A DNA stretch of 48,171 nucleotides, from assembly GCA_902785555.1 (NCBI GenBank), contig CACZZB010000009.1, forward strand, positions 1-48,171. Reading direction: 5' to 3'. Made by a program: the position numbers and the translations under genes. A model generated the notes under the pieces. It saw only the letters and a list, made by a program, of their open reading frames with translations. It searched no databases and was not told the DNA's origin. How positions within the stretch are numbered: the first letter of the stretch is position 1; each line of letters starts with the position of its first letter. The stretch is from an uncultured Ruminococcus sp. (GTDB lineage: Bacteria; Bacillota; Clostridia; Oscillospirales; Acutalibacteraceae). Of the stretch, positions 25,822 through 35,347 are shown in pieces.

Positions 25822-28800
25822 TTATTTGCCTGTAACTGTGAAATATTTTACAGAAGTTGCTTTTTTGCTGTCTGTAACAGTTACACGAATCTGATATGTT
25901 TCGGCAGTCGGTATTGTAACAGTTGTAGATGTTGAAGAAGTATTTGAGATAGTTGTCCAGCCTGTTGAACCGCCTACCAACATTCTTTCTACTTTGTAGG
26001 TATAGGGAGATGTACCGCCTGTTGCTGCGAATTTAACCGTGACTTTGCCGCCTTTTGTAACGCTTGTGGCACTTACTGTTGAATTGTTTGTTATGCTTGA
26101 TGTTACTGTTACGGTGAAATATTTCTTAACAACTGTTCCTGTATTGTCTTTAACCTTAACACATACATCTTTTGTACCTGTGCCTGTAAACTTGATGGAA
26201 ACAGAAGCATTTGTAGAGAAAGCCTGTTTTTCAGTCCATGTTGTAGCTGAAGAAGCCTTGTAATAAACAGCGTATTTGTAAGGAGCTGTTCCGCCTGTTG
26301 CAACACCTTTGGCTGTTACTGTATTGCCAAGTTTTACTGATGTTGCCGAAAGAGTCGAGTTATTTGCAAGAGGTGAGCTTGTAACCTTTACAGTAAAGAA
26401 TTTCTTTTCAACTGTGCCATCACTATCCTGAACCTTGATACATACATCATAAGTTGTAGCTTTTGCGGGCTTAATTGTAACTGTTTCATTAGCCTTGAAA
26501 CCCTGTGCGGTTGTCCAGTTGGAATCGCTTGTCTTTTTATAGAGCATTGCAAAGTTATAGTAACCTGTACCGCCTGTTGCAGAACCTGTGAGAGTAACTG
26601 TCTTACCGAGAGTTATTGATGTTGCCGATATTTTTGAAGTATTTGTCAAGCCCTGCTTAACTGTCACATCAAAGAACTTCTTGATTTCAGTGCCATTTTT
26701 ATCTTTTACTTTTATACATATCTGATATGCACCTGTCGAAGCCGGTTTGATGGTTGCTGTTTTAGTTGTACTGTAAGCGGAAGCTGTTGCCCAGTTTGAC
26801 TGAGTGGATTTCTTGTAAACTATCTGATACGTATATGGTGAAGTACCGCCTGTTGCCGCTGCTGTTGCAGTTATCGTCTGACCGAGATTTATGGTCGTTG
26901 CGGAAATCTTTGAATTATTTACAAGAGCATTTGCCTTTACAGTTACTGTAAAATATTTCTTAACTATTGTTCCCGAATTATCCTTAACTTTTACACATAC
27001 ATCTTTTGTACCTGTACCTGTGAACTTGATAGAAACAGAATTTGTTGCAGCGAAATCCTGTTTTGTACTCCACGTTGAAGCGGATGAAGCCTTGTAATAA
27101 ACAGCGTACTTATATGGAGAAGTACCGCCTGCTGCTGCACCCTTTATAGTCACGGTATCTCCGAGAGTTATTGAAGTTGCAGATATAGTGGAATTATTAA
27201 CGAGTGTACTTGGAGTGGGGTCTGCTGTTACAGTGATAGTTGCTTTAGCTGTTTTACCGTTATTTGAAGTAGCCGTGATAGTTGCAGTACCCTTTGCAAC
27301 ACCTGTTACAACACCGTTTGAAACTGTTGCAACGCTTGTATTGCTTGATGTCCATGTAACAGCCTTATTAGTTGCATTTGACGGTGAAACCGTTGCTGAA
27401 AGTGTAGTTGTTGCACCTGCTTTTACACTTGCTGATGTCGGGCTGACACTTACAGATGTTACTGCAACATCCTGCTGAGGCTCAACTATTTTTTGGAAAC
27501 CTGCTGTTGTATAATAGCCCTTGTTTTTGAATTCAAATCCCGGCTGCTGTGAAGCAGGAGCCTGATTGCTGCCGTCATTGAAGATGACTTTGACATTAGT
27601 GAGGTCTGTTGTAAATTCATAAGCATATATGCCATCGCCTACTTCTTTCATAGCCTTGCCCGGCCATGTACCTGTTATCTGTGTTTCACTCGCACCGCCA
27701 TAAATATATGCGTTTATGGTCGAACCCCAGCCCGAAGGCTTTTCAAAGTATACACCGTTGTCAATGTATGTCATCTTTTTGCCTTCGACTGTAACAGTTG
27801 CTGTTGCAGTCTTGCCATTGGAGGTCTTTGCTGTAATTGTAGCTGTACCCTCTGCAACTGCCGTTACAGTACCGTTTGAAACGGTTGCAACACCTGTATT
27901 GCTTGATGTCCATGTAACAGTCTTATCCGTTGCATTTGATGGTGTAACTGTTGCTGTAAGAGTATCTGTACCGCCCGCTGTAAGAGTAAGGCTTGACGGA
28001 GAAACTTTAATTCCCGTTGCATCTACAATATCGGGGTTCTCTATAACGCTTACTTTTACTGTTGCTGTCTTGCCGTTATTTGAAGTAGCCGTGATAGTTG
28101 CTGTACCTATTGATACGCCCTTTATAACACCGCCTGATACTGTTGCAACGCTCTCATCGCTTGATGTCCATTTGATAGTCTTGTTTGTAGCATCTGAAGG
28201 AGAAACCGTAGCTGTTACAGTTGCAGTAGTAGCCTGAGGAATAGAAACGCTTGTCTTGTTGAGCTTAACGCTCTCAACTTCTATTATATCACCTTCAATA
28301 ATCGGAACCTGCGGAATGAGTTCAGCTGCACCGCCGTCATTCAGATATGTGCCGTTTGTTATAACACGTCCGGGAGCAGGTGTTTTAGCTGTATTGAGTA
28401 CATATACCTTCATGTTGCCCTGACCGGAAACATTTGCTGTAAGAGTACCGCCTGATACCGTCTGTGTATCGCCTGTTACTGCGTCAACATACGTACCGTT
28501 GGGGATTCCGGAGAATGTAGCACCGCTTGATATAGCAACACATACAAAGCTGTCTGTTGAGCTGTCTGTATATCTTCTCTTGAAAGCTATTCCACCGTTG
28601 CTTGAACAACCTTCTACTGAATACTGACCTTTACGGAGTGCAGGGATTGCCTGACGGATTCTGTTCAATCTCATGATATGCTGTGAAAGAGGAGAAGTAA
28701 GTGTTTCTTCAACCTTACCGGAAAGATTTCCGTATACGGTAAAGTCATTTGTGCCTACTGTACCCTCAATGTTATCACCGTAGTATGCACGACCTGTATT

Positions 28801-30285
28801 TGCCAAAGGCTGATTCGGTCCTACATCTATAGGCTTGCCTGCCTGAAATTCTATTTCAGAGCCGTAGAATACGCAAGGAATACCACGGAACGTAAACATC
28901 AAAGAAAGGTTTTCTGCCCATGTATTTGTACCGAAGTTAGGACGTATAGTCTGCATTACATCCGGAGCATAGTCATGTGAATCGACATATACAACGTTCC
29001 ATGTCGGGTCATTGAAATACTGGTCCTGACCTAAAGCTGTACCAAACGCATGACCTGCACTTTCAAATGTCCAGTGCATCTGGAAGTCGATTGCATCAAG
29101 TCCCGAACGCTTTGAATAATCGGGTGTATGATAATCATTGCCGTTCAGGAATCCGTTATTGCTGGTAGGCTGAATACTTGTATCGTTGTATTTAGCGTGA
29201 TGAGCTTCAACGAGTGCCTCATTGCTTGCCAAATCAGTGCTCCATTTGCTTGTCCATTCAGCGTCATCTGCCCAGGTATAGAAGCAGGTGGAGATAGGAG
29301 GACAGCCACGATACCATACTTCGGCTCCCTTTGTACATATTTCACCGAACATATAGAATTTATCGTTTCCTGTTTTTTTGGCTTCTTCGTGAAGCTGAGG
29401 AATAAAAGTAGAATTAAGCGTAAGTCTTGATATATGCTTTACTGTATCAACACGGAATGCGTCAACGCCCATGTCGATATACTTCTTGTAACAATCAATA
29501 AGATAATTGTAAACCTTGGGATTTTCCGTTTCAAGGTCAAGACAGTCATCAGCGATAGTTTTGTTTTGAGCCGCATATTCGTCCCAGTCACCGCCGCCGC
29601 AATAGCCGTTGTGATGGTAGATATTTTCCGTATCCGTATACTGACCGCCGGGACCGTATTTACCGTTCATAACAACGGAGTTTCTCTCTGTAAACACATC
29701 ACTTTCGAGTTTGAGGAGATTTCTTTCACCCCAGTTACAGGTATGATTGAATACAACGTCCTGTATGACCTTCATGCCCTTTTGATGACATGCATCAATA
29801 AGTGTCTGATAGGTAACACCGTTTGACTCATATCTTGTATCAACGGCACTGAAATCATAAGCATGATATCCGTGATAGTCATAGCCCGAATCATTCTCTA
29901 CAACAGGAGTTATCCATATAGCCGTAAATCCGAGAGCCTTGATATAATCCAGCTTGTCAATAAGTCCCTTGAAATCTCCACGCCATGACGGATCGCTTTC
30001 GGGGTTCTGTGCTTTTGTATCTTCACTTTTTCTTGCATTGTTGCTCGGGTCACCGTCATAAAATCTTGTTGTGATAAGGAAATAAATAGATTCATCACGG
30101 AAATCCGTTCTTGAATTTGCGAAAATAACACCTCTGTCGGAATCCGAAAGAGTAGCTGCCGCATTTACCTTTGTTGTCAGAACATCAGGCATTGCAGCAA
30201 AACCAACACCCGCTGTCAAAGCTGCAAGCGACCATGCAGTTGCTCTTTTGGCGATTCTTTTAAATTTTGAAGAAAAAACGCTCAT
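25822..30285 (-). CDS. Secreted multidomain alpha-amylase (GH13) with Big_2, CBM26 and five C-terminal repeats
   Basis: This 1487-residue extracellular starch-degrading enzyme has a signal peptide (about 1-42, cut near VNA-A) and a GH13 barrel (about 50-650). The conserved regions are intact: DVVFNH (176-181), nucleophile Asp280 in FRVDTVKH, acid/base Glu315 in MFGEI and Asp438 in VDSHD. Next come two bacterial Ig-like Big_2 domains (about 668-747, 752-833), a CBM26-type starch-binding module (about 839-933, with NAYIYGG and TWPGKAM) and a third Big_2 (about 939-1020). Five ~92-residue repeats follow (about 1024-1487). No dockerin, LPXTG, SLH or membrane anchor is seen, so it is probably free or held by the repeats. 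A GGATGA site precedes the ATG. It is monocistronic, with its own terminator. Confidence 0.95.
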   Translation of the reverse strand: MSVFSSKFKRIAKRATAWSLAALTAGVGFAAMPDVLTTKVNAAATLSDSDRGVIFANSRTDFRDESIYFLITTRFYDGDPSNNARKSEDTKAQNPESDPSWRGDFKGLIDKLDYIKALGFTAIWITPVVENDSGYDYHGYHAYDFSAVDTRYESNGVTYQTLIDACHQKGMKVIQDVVFNHTCNWGERNLLKLESDVFTERNSVVMNGKYGPGGQYTDTENIYHHNGYCGGGDWDEYAAQNKTIADDCLDLETENPKVYNYLIDCYKKYIDMGVDAFRVDTVKHISRLTLNSTFIPQLHEEAKKTGNDKFYMFGEICTKGAEVWYRGCPPISTCFYTWADDAEWTSKWSTDLASNEALVEAHHAKYNDTSIQPTSNNGFLNGNDYHTPDYSKRSGLDAIDFQMHWTFESAGHAFGTALGQDQYFNDPTWNVVYVDSHDYAPDVMQTIRPNFGTNTWAENLSLMFTFRGIPCVFYGSEIEFQAGKPIDVGPNQPLANTGRAYYGDNIEGTVGTNDFTVYGNLSGKVEETLTSPLSQHIMRLNRIRQAIPALRKGQYSVEGCSSNGGIAFKRRYTDSSTDSFVCVAISSGATFSGIPNGTYVDAVTGDTQTVSGGTLTANVSGQGNMKVYVLNTAKTPAPGRVITNGTYLNDGGAAELIPQVPIIEGDIIEVESVKLNKTSVSIPQATTATVTATVSPSDATNKTIKWTSSDESVATVSGGVIKGVSIGTATITATSNNGKTATVKVSVIENPDIVDATGIKVSPSSLTLTAGGTDTLTATVTPSNATDKTVTWTSSNTGVATVSNGTVTAVAEGTATITAKTSNGKTATATVTVEGKKMTYIDNGVYFEKPSGWGSTINAYIYGGASETQITGTWPGKAMKEVGDGIYAYEFTTDLTNVKVIFNDGSNQAPASQQPGFEFKNKGYYTTAGFQKIVEPQQDVAVTSVSVSPTSASVKAGATTTLSATVSPSNATNKAVTWTSSNTSVATVSNGVVTGVAKGTATITATSNNGKTAKATITVTADPTPSTLVNNSTISATSITLGDTVTIKGAAAGGTSPYKYAVYYKASSASTWSTKQDFAATNSVSIKFTGTGTKDVCVKVKDNSGTIVKKYFTVTVKANALVNNSKISATTINLGQTITATAAATGGTSPYTYQIVYKKSTQSNWATASAYSTTKTATIKPASTGAYQICIKVKDKNGTEIKKFFDVTVKQGLTNTSKISATSITLGKTVTLTGSATGGTGYYNFAMLYKKTSDSNWTTAQGFKANETVTIKPAKATTYDVCIKVQDSDGTVEKKFFTVKVTSSPLANNSTLSATSVKLGNTVTAKGVATGGTAPYKYAVYYKASSATTWTEKQAFSTNASVSIKFTGTGTKDVCVKVKDNTGTVVKKYFTVTVTSSITNNSTVSATSVTKGGKVTVKFAATGGTSPYTYKVERMLVGGSTGWTTISNTSSTSTTVTIPTAETYQIRVTVTDSKKATSVKYFTVTGK
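25825..27213 (-). repeat. Five tandem ~92-residue repeats in the amylase C-terminus
   Basis: Approximate units in protein order are 27213-26931, 26930-26653, 26652-26374, 26373-26101 and 26100-25825. Each starts N(N/T)S-(K/T)(I/L/V)SAT and continues GGT-(S/A/G)PY-Y-(V/I)-YK. Each ends KKYFTVTV or a close variant. Units 1 and 4 are the closest pair and share runs such as YKYAVYYKASSA and the stretch GTGTKDVCVKVKDN. Confidence 0.85.
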
Positions 30286-30641
30286 TCGCTAAATCATCCT
30301 TTCAAAAATAATTTTTTTGTGTCAATAAAGAGTCCAGCTTTCTGTTGATATAATTTTATAACATAAACAAAATTTTGTAAAGCTGTAATTTTGTTCATAA
30401 TTTCATAACATTTTGTTCAAAGTTAGGTCATTTAGTTAATTCTCAACAAAAATTAAACAGCAATTTTCAACATTTTAACGAATATTTAAGCCTCGATTAT
30501 ATAAAATAAATAATTTTTCATCTCAAAAATCATGCACTCCTACAATCTTTTTATTCATAAAAATAAATCCCTCTCATATAAGTTTATGAGGGAGATTTAT
30601 TTCATTTATACAAATATAGCAAATATTTATAAATATCAATA
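30286..30641 (-). promoter_or_regulatory. Amylase upstream region with probable promoter
   Basis: This 356-base AT-rich gap carries a likely minus-strand promoter: TTTACA (30376-30381), 17 bases, TAAAAT (30353-30358), leaving a leader of about 60 bases. Two direct copies of GAACAAAAT on the minus strand lie just upstream of the -35 (about 30392-30420) and could be activator sites. No clear catabolite-responsive element was found. The DUF4317 terminator occupies 30561-30602. Nothing else is recognised. Confidence 0.5.
30561..30602 (-). terminator. Terminator of the DUF4317 gene
   Basis: A stem of about 17 bp with one mismatch (30561-30578 with 30585-30602) has a 6-base loop. It is followed on the minus strand by a T-rich stretch (TTTATTTTTATG). 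Confidence 0.8.
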
Positions 30642-31778
30642 TTATTTTTTTACAATATTTATCTTTACTCCGTTCACTTCAACGCCTTCCTCAGCACGCA
30701 CTACCACATATTTTACTCCGTCAATCACTTTTGTATCAACAAGATAACTTTTATCGGGTCTTACTTTGATAGTCACATCAGGCGTTTTCACTTCAAAATT
30801 ATTCTCATCAATTATATTTCGGGGATCGAATGACGATTTCTCACCGAAACTGTTATCATAATTTTCATCAAATTTTGAGATATTCTCCTCCGATACACCG
30901 CACTTTGTAAGAATATTCTTTATCTCCGTCTTGCCTACCGACAATTCTTCCTGCTGATTCATATTTTTATGCTCGGCTATCATCTCCGTTATCTGACCGT
31001 GTACATTCTGCATCAGGTCATAATCACATTCATCTCCCGCTGTTTCCGCAATAAGGCTCTGAAAAGTTTCTTTCTGCTCAACCGCTGGCATGAATACTTC
31101 TGTATTGAAAAGAGAATCCGTGACTGTCTGATAATTTTCACTCGCACTCTTTGTATAATAAAGTGCATTGTATATGTTCGTGCTTCTGTCATCAAATGAC
31201 GGGAACATAAATCCTATCTCGGGAGCACATATACTGTTATCTGCACCGATATTCGTGAAATTATTCTCACCGTTTGAAAATCCGAGCTGTGTTTTCGTCA
31301 GCTTTATCGGACACACACTGCAAACTATATATCTGAAAACCTCGGTCGAATCATCATCAAAGCTTTCATCATTCTTTGATATATTCGGCAAATCGTATTT
31401 ATCGCATACCAAAAGTATAAGATATCCCTCATCTGTCGGATATGAATTTATTATCTTATCATACAATTCCCTTACTGCTTCTTCATTCGACAATTCCGAA
31501 TCTCTTAATGTCATAAGGAGCTTATGTTCATCACTTGTCCCTACCTGCTCGGTCTTGAAAGCTATGTCATGCAGATTTCTGCCTATCCTTCCCGAAAGGG
31601 TCTTTTTCAGGATATTGAACAGCATTTCATTCGTTTCAAGCGGGATAAGCCCTACCGTCTGTGTAAATTCATTTTTTATCTCCTTGTCGGCACTGACATA
31701 GCAGCCGCATATCTTTGTAATATTATTCTTGTCATGCTTCAGTCTTTTTCTTATTTCTGCAATTTCCTTTTCTGTCAT
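30642..31778 (-). CDS. DUF4317 domain-containing protein
   Basis: The 378-residue soluble protein has no signal peptide or membrane helix. Its N-terminal MTEKEIAEIRKRLK...ITKICGCYVSADKEI matches DUF4317, a family of unknown function found in Clostridia. The middle region includes LLVCDKYDLP and FRYIVCSVCPIKLTKTQLGF. The C-terminal part is acidic and ends with a short beta-rich segment. It is transcribed alone, with its own promoter, GAGGTG ribosome-binding site and terminator. No partner gene suggests a role. Confidence 0.85.
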   Translation of the reverse strand: MTEKEIAEIRKRLKHDKNNITKICGCYVSADKEIKNEFTQTVGLIPLETNEMLFNILKKTLSGRIGRNLHDIAFKTEQVGTSDEHKLLMTLRDSELSNEEAVRELYDKIINSYPTDEGYLILLVCDKYDLPNISKNDESFDDDSTEVFRYIVCSVCPIKLTKTQLGFSNGENNFTNIGADNSICAPEIGFMFPSFDDRSTNIYNALYYTKSASENYQTVTDSLFNTEVFMPAVEQKETFQSLIAETAGDECDYDLMQNVHGQITEMIAEHKNMNQQEELSVGKTEIKNILTKCGVSEENISKFDENYDNSFGEKSSFDPRNIIDENNFEVKTPDVTIKVRPDKSYLVDTKVIDGVKYVVVRAEEGVEVNGVKINIVKK

Positions 31779-31821
31779 TAAAAATACACCTCATATTTCA
31801 AAAAATTTACCGTGAAATATT

Positions 31822-31862
31822 ATTATATCAGAATTTTTCCAAAACAACAACTGTTTTGGAAA
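31822..31862 (-). promoter_or_regulatory. DUF4317 promoter with an 11-bp inverted repeat centred on the -35
   Basis: The minus strand has TTGTTG (31845-31850), a 17-base spacer and TATAAT (31822-31827) with extended TG. A perfect inverted repeat (31836-31846 with 31852-31862, 5-base loop) overlaps the -35 element, a typical repressor-operator position. Confidence 0.65.
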
Positions 31863-31881
31863 TTATATTTTTTACGCCCAC

Positions 31882-31923
31882 AAAAAAACAGCCGCCGTTA
31901 CAGTTAAATGCAAAAGCGACTGT
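31882..31923 (-). terminator. Terminator after the HIT gene
   Basis: On the minus strand ACAGTCGC pairs with GCGGCTGT (8 bp, one G-U) and is followed by a run of T. It ends the dxs-to-hit transcription unit. Confidence 0.8.
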
Positions 31924-31944
31924 CAAGTTTATTATCCGAATATA

Positions 31945-32286
31945 TCAGCACATCTCTGTTTTGAGCTTTGTACCGCCCAAGAGATGAAAATGAAGATGAA
32001 ATACCGTCTGACCTGCATTTGCTCCGCAATTTGTCACAACTCTGTATCCGTCATCAGCTATTCCGAGTTCCTTTGCCAGCTTTGCCGCAACCTCATATAT
32101 ATGTGAGATAACTGCACTGTTTTCAGCCGTGACCTCATTCACCGAGGCGATATGCTGTTTCGGTACTATCAGAACATGAACGGGTGCCATCGGGGCAATG
32201 TCGTAAAACGCATACACACTGTCATCTTCATACACCTTCTTTGAGGGTATCTCTCCGCTTATTATCTTACAAAACAAACAATCCAT
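31945..32286 (-). CDS. Histidine triad (HIT) nucleotide-binding protein, HinT-like
   Basis: The 113-residue protein has the complete fold: CLFCKIISGEIPSKKVYEDD at the N-terminus and the catalytic histidine triad HLHFHLL near residue 98. HinT-type enzymes hydrolyse AMP- or GMP-linked phosphoramidates, and their physiological role is broad. The paired Cys-x-x-Cys at residues 4-7 together with a nearby His is a common zinc-site feature in bacterial members. It follows recN by 33 bases and ends the operon. Confidence 0.93.
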   Translation of the reverse strand: MDCLFCKIISGEIPSKKVYEDDSVYAFYDIAPMAPVHVLIVPKQHIASVNEVTAENSAVISHIYEVAAKLAKELGIADDGYRVVTNCGANAGQTVFHLHFHLLGGTKLKTEMC

Positions 32287-32319
32287 TTTAAAAAACTCCT
32301 TTTCTATATATTTTTATTA

Positions 32320-33981
32320 TCAGACTGCTGATTGATTCAGCATTTCTTCCGCATAATCAAGCGTTGCCTGTGTTATCTCCACACCGCCTATTATCCTTGC
32401 AAGTTCATTTACTCTGCCATTATGGTCAAGTAAATTTACACTTGTATAAGTCTTTCCGTCAGATACATTTTTCTGTATCTTGAAATGACTGTCACCCAAT
32501 GCCGCTATCTGTGCAAGGTGCGTTACACACAATACCTGACGGCTCTTTGATACCTCTTTCAGCTTCATACCGACTTTTTGGGCGGCACTTCCGCTTATTC
32601 CCGTATCTACTTCATCAAATATAAGTGTATCTATATCATCCTTATCCGCCAGAACATTCTTTATCGCCAACATCATTCTCGAAAGTTCACCACCCGAAGC
32701 TATCTTCGCAACAGGTTTCGGTTCTTCTCCTACATTCGTTGATATCAGTATTTCTATATCATCACACCCGAAATGATTCAGCTCACACTTTTTCTGACTC
32801 ACTACCAATTTGACATTTGGCATATCAAGAAATGTCATTTCTTCTTTTACTCTCTCAGAAAATCTCTCAGCCGTTTCCCTACGCCTTTCCGACAGTTCCT
32901 CAGCCAATTCTTCCGCTTTCTTACGGGCTTTCTTACACTCCTTGATAAGCTGTTCCCTGTTTTCCTCATACTTTTCGAGATAATCCAATTCTTTTCGGGC
33001 ATTTTCAAGAAAATCAAGCATTTCTTCTATCGTTGAACCATATTTTCGGCTCAATCTCTGTATCAGGTCTATCCTGTCCTCTATTTCCTCCAAATTGCCT
33101 ATCTCCGAATCTGCACTTTCGGCAAGTCCCGAAATTTCCCCGAAACAATCTTCTAATTCATACAATGCACTTTGTATTCTTTTATATACCTGTTCGGAAT
33201 CGGGCAATACATCGGTTATTTCTCCCACAGACGAACACGCTCTTTCAAGCTGCTGCAATGCACCGTCACTTTCTTCATTTCCATTCAGAAATGCCCTTGC
33301 ATCATTGAGTGCATTTGCTATCTTCTCTTTATTCTCTATGATATTTCTCTGCTCTTTTAATTCCTCGTATTCTCCGATATACATATCAGCCTGTTCAAGT
33401 TCATTGACCTGATACTGAAGCAAATCTATACGACGATTTCTTTCAGCCTCGTCAAATTCCGCTTTATTCAGCTCCGACTGCAATCTTTTATACTCTTTAT
33501 ATGCCGCTGAATATTTTTCTTTATCAAAATTCCCCAATTTATCTATATAAGTTATATGAAGCTCGGGCGACATCAGTTCATAGCTTTCATGCTGTCCGTG
33601 AATGTTTATAAGATATGTTCCTATCGCTTTCAGGACACCGACCGTTACCGGTCTTCCGTTGATACGGCATTTTCCTTTGGAATTAAGCCCTATTTCCCTT
33701 TGTACCATTACAACTCCGTCATCTGTTTCAAATCCGTACTCTTTCAGCACTTCAACAGCTTTTTCGGATATCTCGTCAAACTCCGCACTCACAAATGCAC
33801 TGTCCGCACCGTTTCTTATCAAATCCCTTGATGTCCTGTTTCCAAGCACTGCATTTATCGAATCTATCACGATAGATTTTCCTGCACCTGTTTCACCTGT
33901 CATCACATTCAGTCCCACGGAAAAATCCACACTTGTCTTCTCTATAACTGCAATATTCTCTATATACAAATTCTTTAACAT
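32320..33981 (-). CDS. recN: DNA repair protein RecN
   Basis: RecN is an SMC-like ATPase that acts early at double-strand breaks. The 553-residue protein has Walker A GETGAGKS near residue 30. Long coiled-coil segments lie about 150-370, and the C-terminal ABC signature LSRMMLAIKN and Walker B DTLIFDEVDTGISG are near 455. The size is standard. It is 14 bases downstream of argR, the classical argR-recN arrangement of Firmicutes. Confidence 0.97.
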   Translation of the reverse strand: MLKNLYIENIAVIEKTSVDFSVGLNVMTGETGAGKSIVIDSINAVLGNRTSRDLIRNGADSAFVSAEFDEISEKAVEVLKEYGFETDDGVVMVQREIGLNSKGKCRINGRPVTVGVLKAIGTYLINIHGQHESYELMSPELHITYIDKLGNFDKEKYSAAYKEYKRLQSELNKAEFDEAERNRRIDLLQYQVNELEQADMYIGEYEELKEQRNIIENKEKIANALNDARAFLNGNEESDGALQQLERACSSVGEITDVLPDSEQVYKRIQSALYELEDCFGEISGLAESADSEIGNLEEIEDRIDLIQRLSRKYGSTIEEMLDFLENARKELDYLEKYEENREQLIKECKKARKKAEELAEELSERRRETAERFSERVKEEMTFLDMPNVKLVVSQKKCELNHFGCDDIEILISTNVGEEPKPVAKIASGGELSRMMLAIKNVLADKDDIDTLIFDEVDTGISGSAAQKVGMKLKEVSKSRQVLCVTHLAQIAALGDSHFKIQKNVSDGKTYTSVNLLDHNGRVNELARIIGGVEITQATLDYAEEMLNQSAV

Positions 33982-33995
33982 AAAAATCCTCTTTT

Positions 33996-34463
33996 TTACG
34001 AAAATGAACCTTTTTTCTCCGACATCAGCTTTTTCAGGTCGGTCACCAATCCTATTGAAGCCGAATCTGCCCTTGTCGCTACGAATATAGTATCATCACC
34101 TGCAATAGTTCCGAGAACTCCTGCACGGCTTTTTGAATCCAATGCCGCACATACTGCCTGTGCCATGCCCGTCTTTGTCTTTATCACTACAAGTGTATGG
34201 GCATAGTCTATGCTCGTTATCGCTGTCACAAACAAATATGCGTGGGATTCCTTATCCTCCTCCGACACCGTTTCTGCTGCATATTTATATACACCGTTAT
34301 TTCCGGGGACTTTTACAAGCCTCATTTCCTTTATATCCCTTGATACTGTTGCCTGAGTTACATTAAAACCCGATTCATTCAGCTTTTCCAAAAGCCCCGA
34401 CTGGGTTTCGATATTATTTTCCCTTATCAGCTCAAGTATTTTTGTCTGCCTTTTTGTCTTCAT
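33996..34463 (-). CDS. argR: Arginine repressor ArgR/AhrC
   Basis: The 155-residue protein has an N-terminal winged helix (ATVSRDIKEMRLVKVPG near 38-54) and a C-terminal arginine-binding, hexamer-forming domain (GTIAGDDTIFVATR near 120). It represses arginine synthesis and activates catabolism when arginine is bound. Its ATG overlaps the nadK stop by four bases. The linkage to recN reflects conserved synteny, not a shared pathway. Confidence 0.96.
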   Translation of the reverse strand: MKTKRQTKILELIRENNIETQSGLLEKLNESGFNVTQATVSRDIKEMRLVKVPGNNGVYKYAAETVSEEDKESHAYLFVTAITSIDYAHTLVVIKTKTGMAQAVCAALDSKSRAGVLGTIAGDDTIFVATRADSASIGLVTDLKKLMSEKKGSFS

Positions 34464-35329
34464 ACCTGTCTGCCTTTCTCGGTAAATTTATCGTTCAATA
34501 CTTTATAAAATGTCTTGTCTTTCAGCTTTATCAGCTTTGTTTCTATCTGTGAGGATGTCACATATATTATATCGCTTCGGCTTATTGTCATTGTCTTTAC
34601 ACCGTCAAGCGTCAGATACACCTTTGTATTGTCATCACACGCTGCACTCAGGGCAAGCTGTGAATGATGGCTGAATACAACAGGTCTTGCAAAAAGAGAA
34701 TGTGAACATACGGGGGTCATTACTATACACTTCATTGTAGGCTCGACAACAGGTCCTCCTGCCGCAAGCGAATATGCACTTGAACCTGTCGGTGTCGATA
34801 CTATAAGACCGTCTGCACGGTAATGACATATATATCCCTTATCTTCAGCAAGCGATACATCTATATCTATCAGTCTTGACAATGACCCTCTCGATATAAC
34901 AGCGTCATTCATAGCGTAAAATTCCTTATCCCTGAGAATAACTTTCAGCATCATCCTCTTTTCAATGGAATAATCCCCATGTGCAAGCCTTGACAGCATA
35001 TCAAGCTCATTTGTTTCAAGTTCGGCTACAAACCCCAATCTTCCCGTATTTATGCCAAGAATAGGCTTGCCGAGCAATGCAGCTTTTCGTGCCGCATGGA
35101 TTATCGTACCGTCACCGCCTACCGTCAGCACCATATCACATGAGCTTAATATCTTGTCACTCTCACCGAAGAAAATATCACTTTCCAATTCATACTGTCT
35201 GTTCAGCGAACAGTCCATCAATACCTGTATCCCCAATTCCGACAGCTTTCTGATGACTTCAAGAGATGTTTCATAAGCTCTCTTTTTCGTCAGATTCGGT
35301 ATCAGAAAAACACTCTTTATTCTATCCAT
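34460..35329 (-). CDS. nadK: NAD kinase
   Basis: NadK phosphorylates NAD to NADP. The 289-residue protein has the family GGDGT loop (VGGDGTIIHAARKA near residue 69), the NDA motif in YAMNDAVISRG, and TPTGSSAYSLAAGGPVV near 180. I choose the ATG at 35329 because GGAGATGA lies eight bases before it. The ATG at 35341 directly abuts that site and would have no spacing. The tlyA-nadK-argR-recN order is common in Clostridia. Confidence 0.95.
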   Translation of the reverse strand: MDRIKSVFLIPNLTKKRAYETSLEVIRKLSELGIQVLMDCSLNRQYELESDIFFGESDKILSSCDMVLTVGGDGTIIHAARKAALLGKPILGINTGRLGFVAELETNELDMLSRLAHGDYSIEKRMMLKVILRDKEFYAMNDAVISRGSLSRLIDIDVSLAEDKGYICHYRADGLIVSTPTGSSAYSLAAGGPVVEPTMKCIVMTPVCSHSLFARPVVFSHHSQLALSAACDDNTKVYLTLDGVKTMTISRSDIIYVTSSQIETKLIKLKDKTFYKVLNDKFTEKGRQV

Positions 35330-35347
35330 AACAAAAATCATCTCCGA

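Noticed and set aside
27188..28237. Long plus-strand open frames opposite the amylase repeats
   Set aside because: They are Val/Ala/Thr-rich shadows of the Ser/Thr/Asn-rich repeat coding on the other strand and have no ribosome-binding sites.
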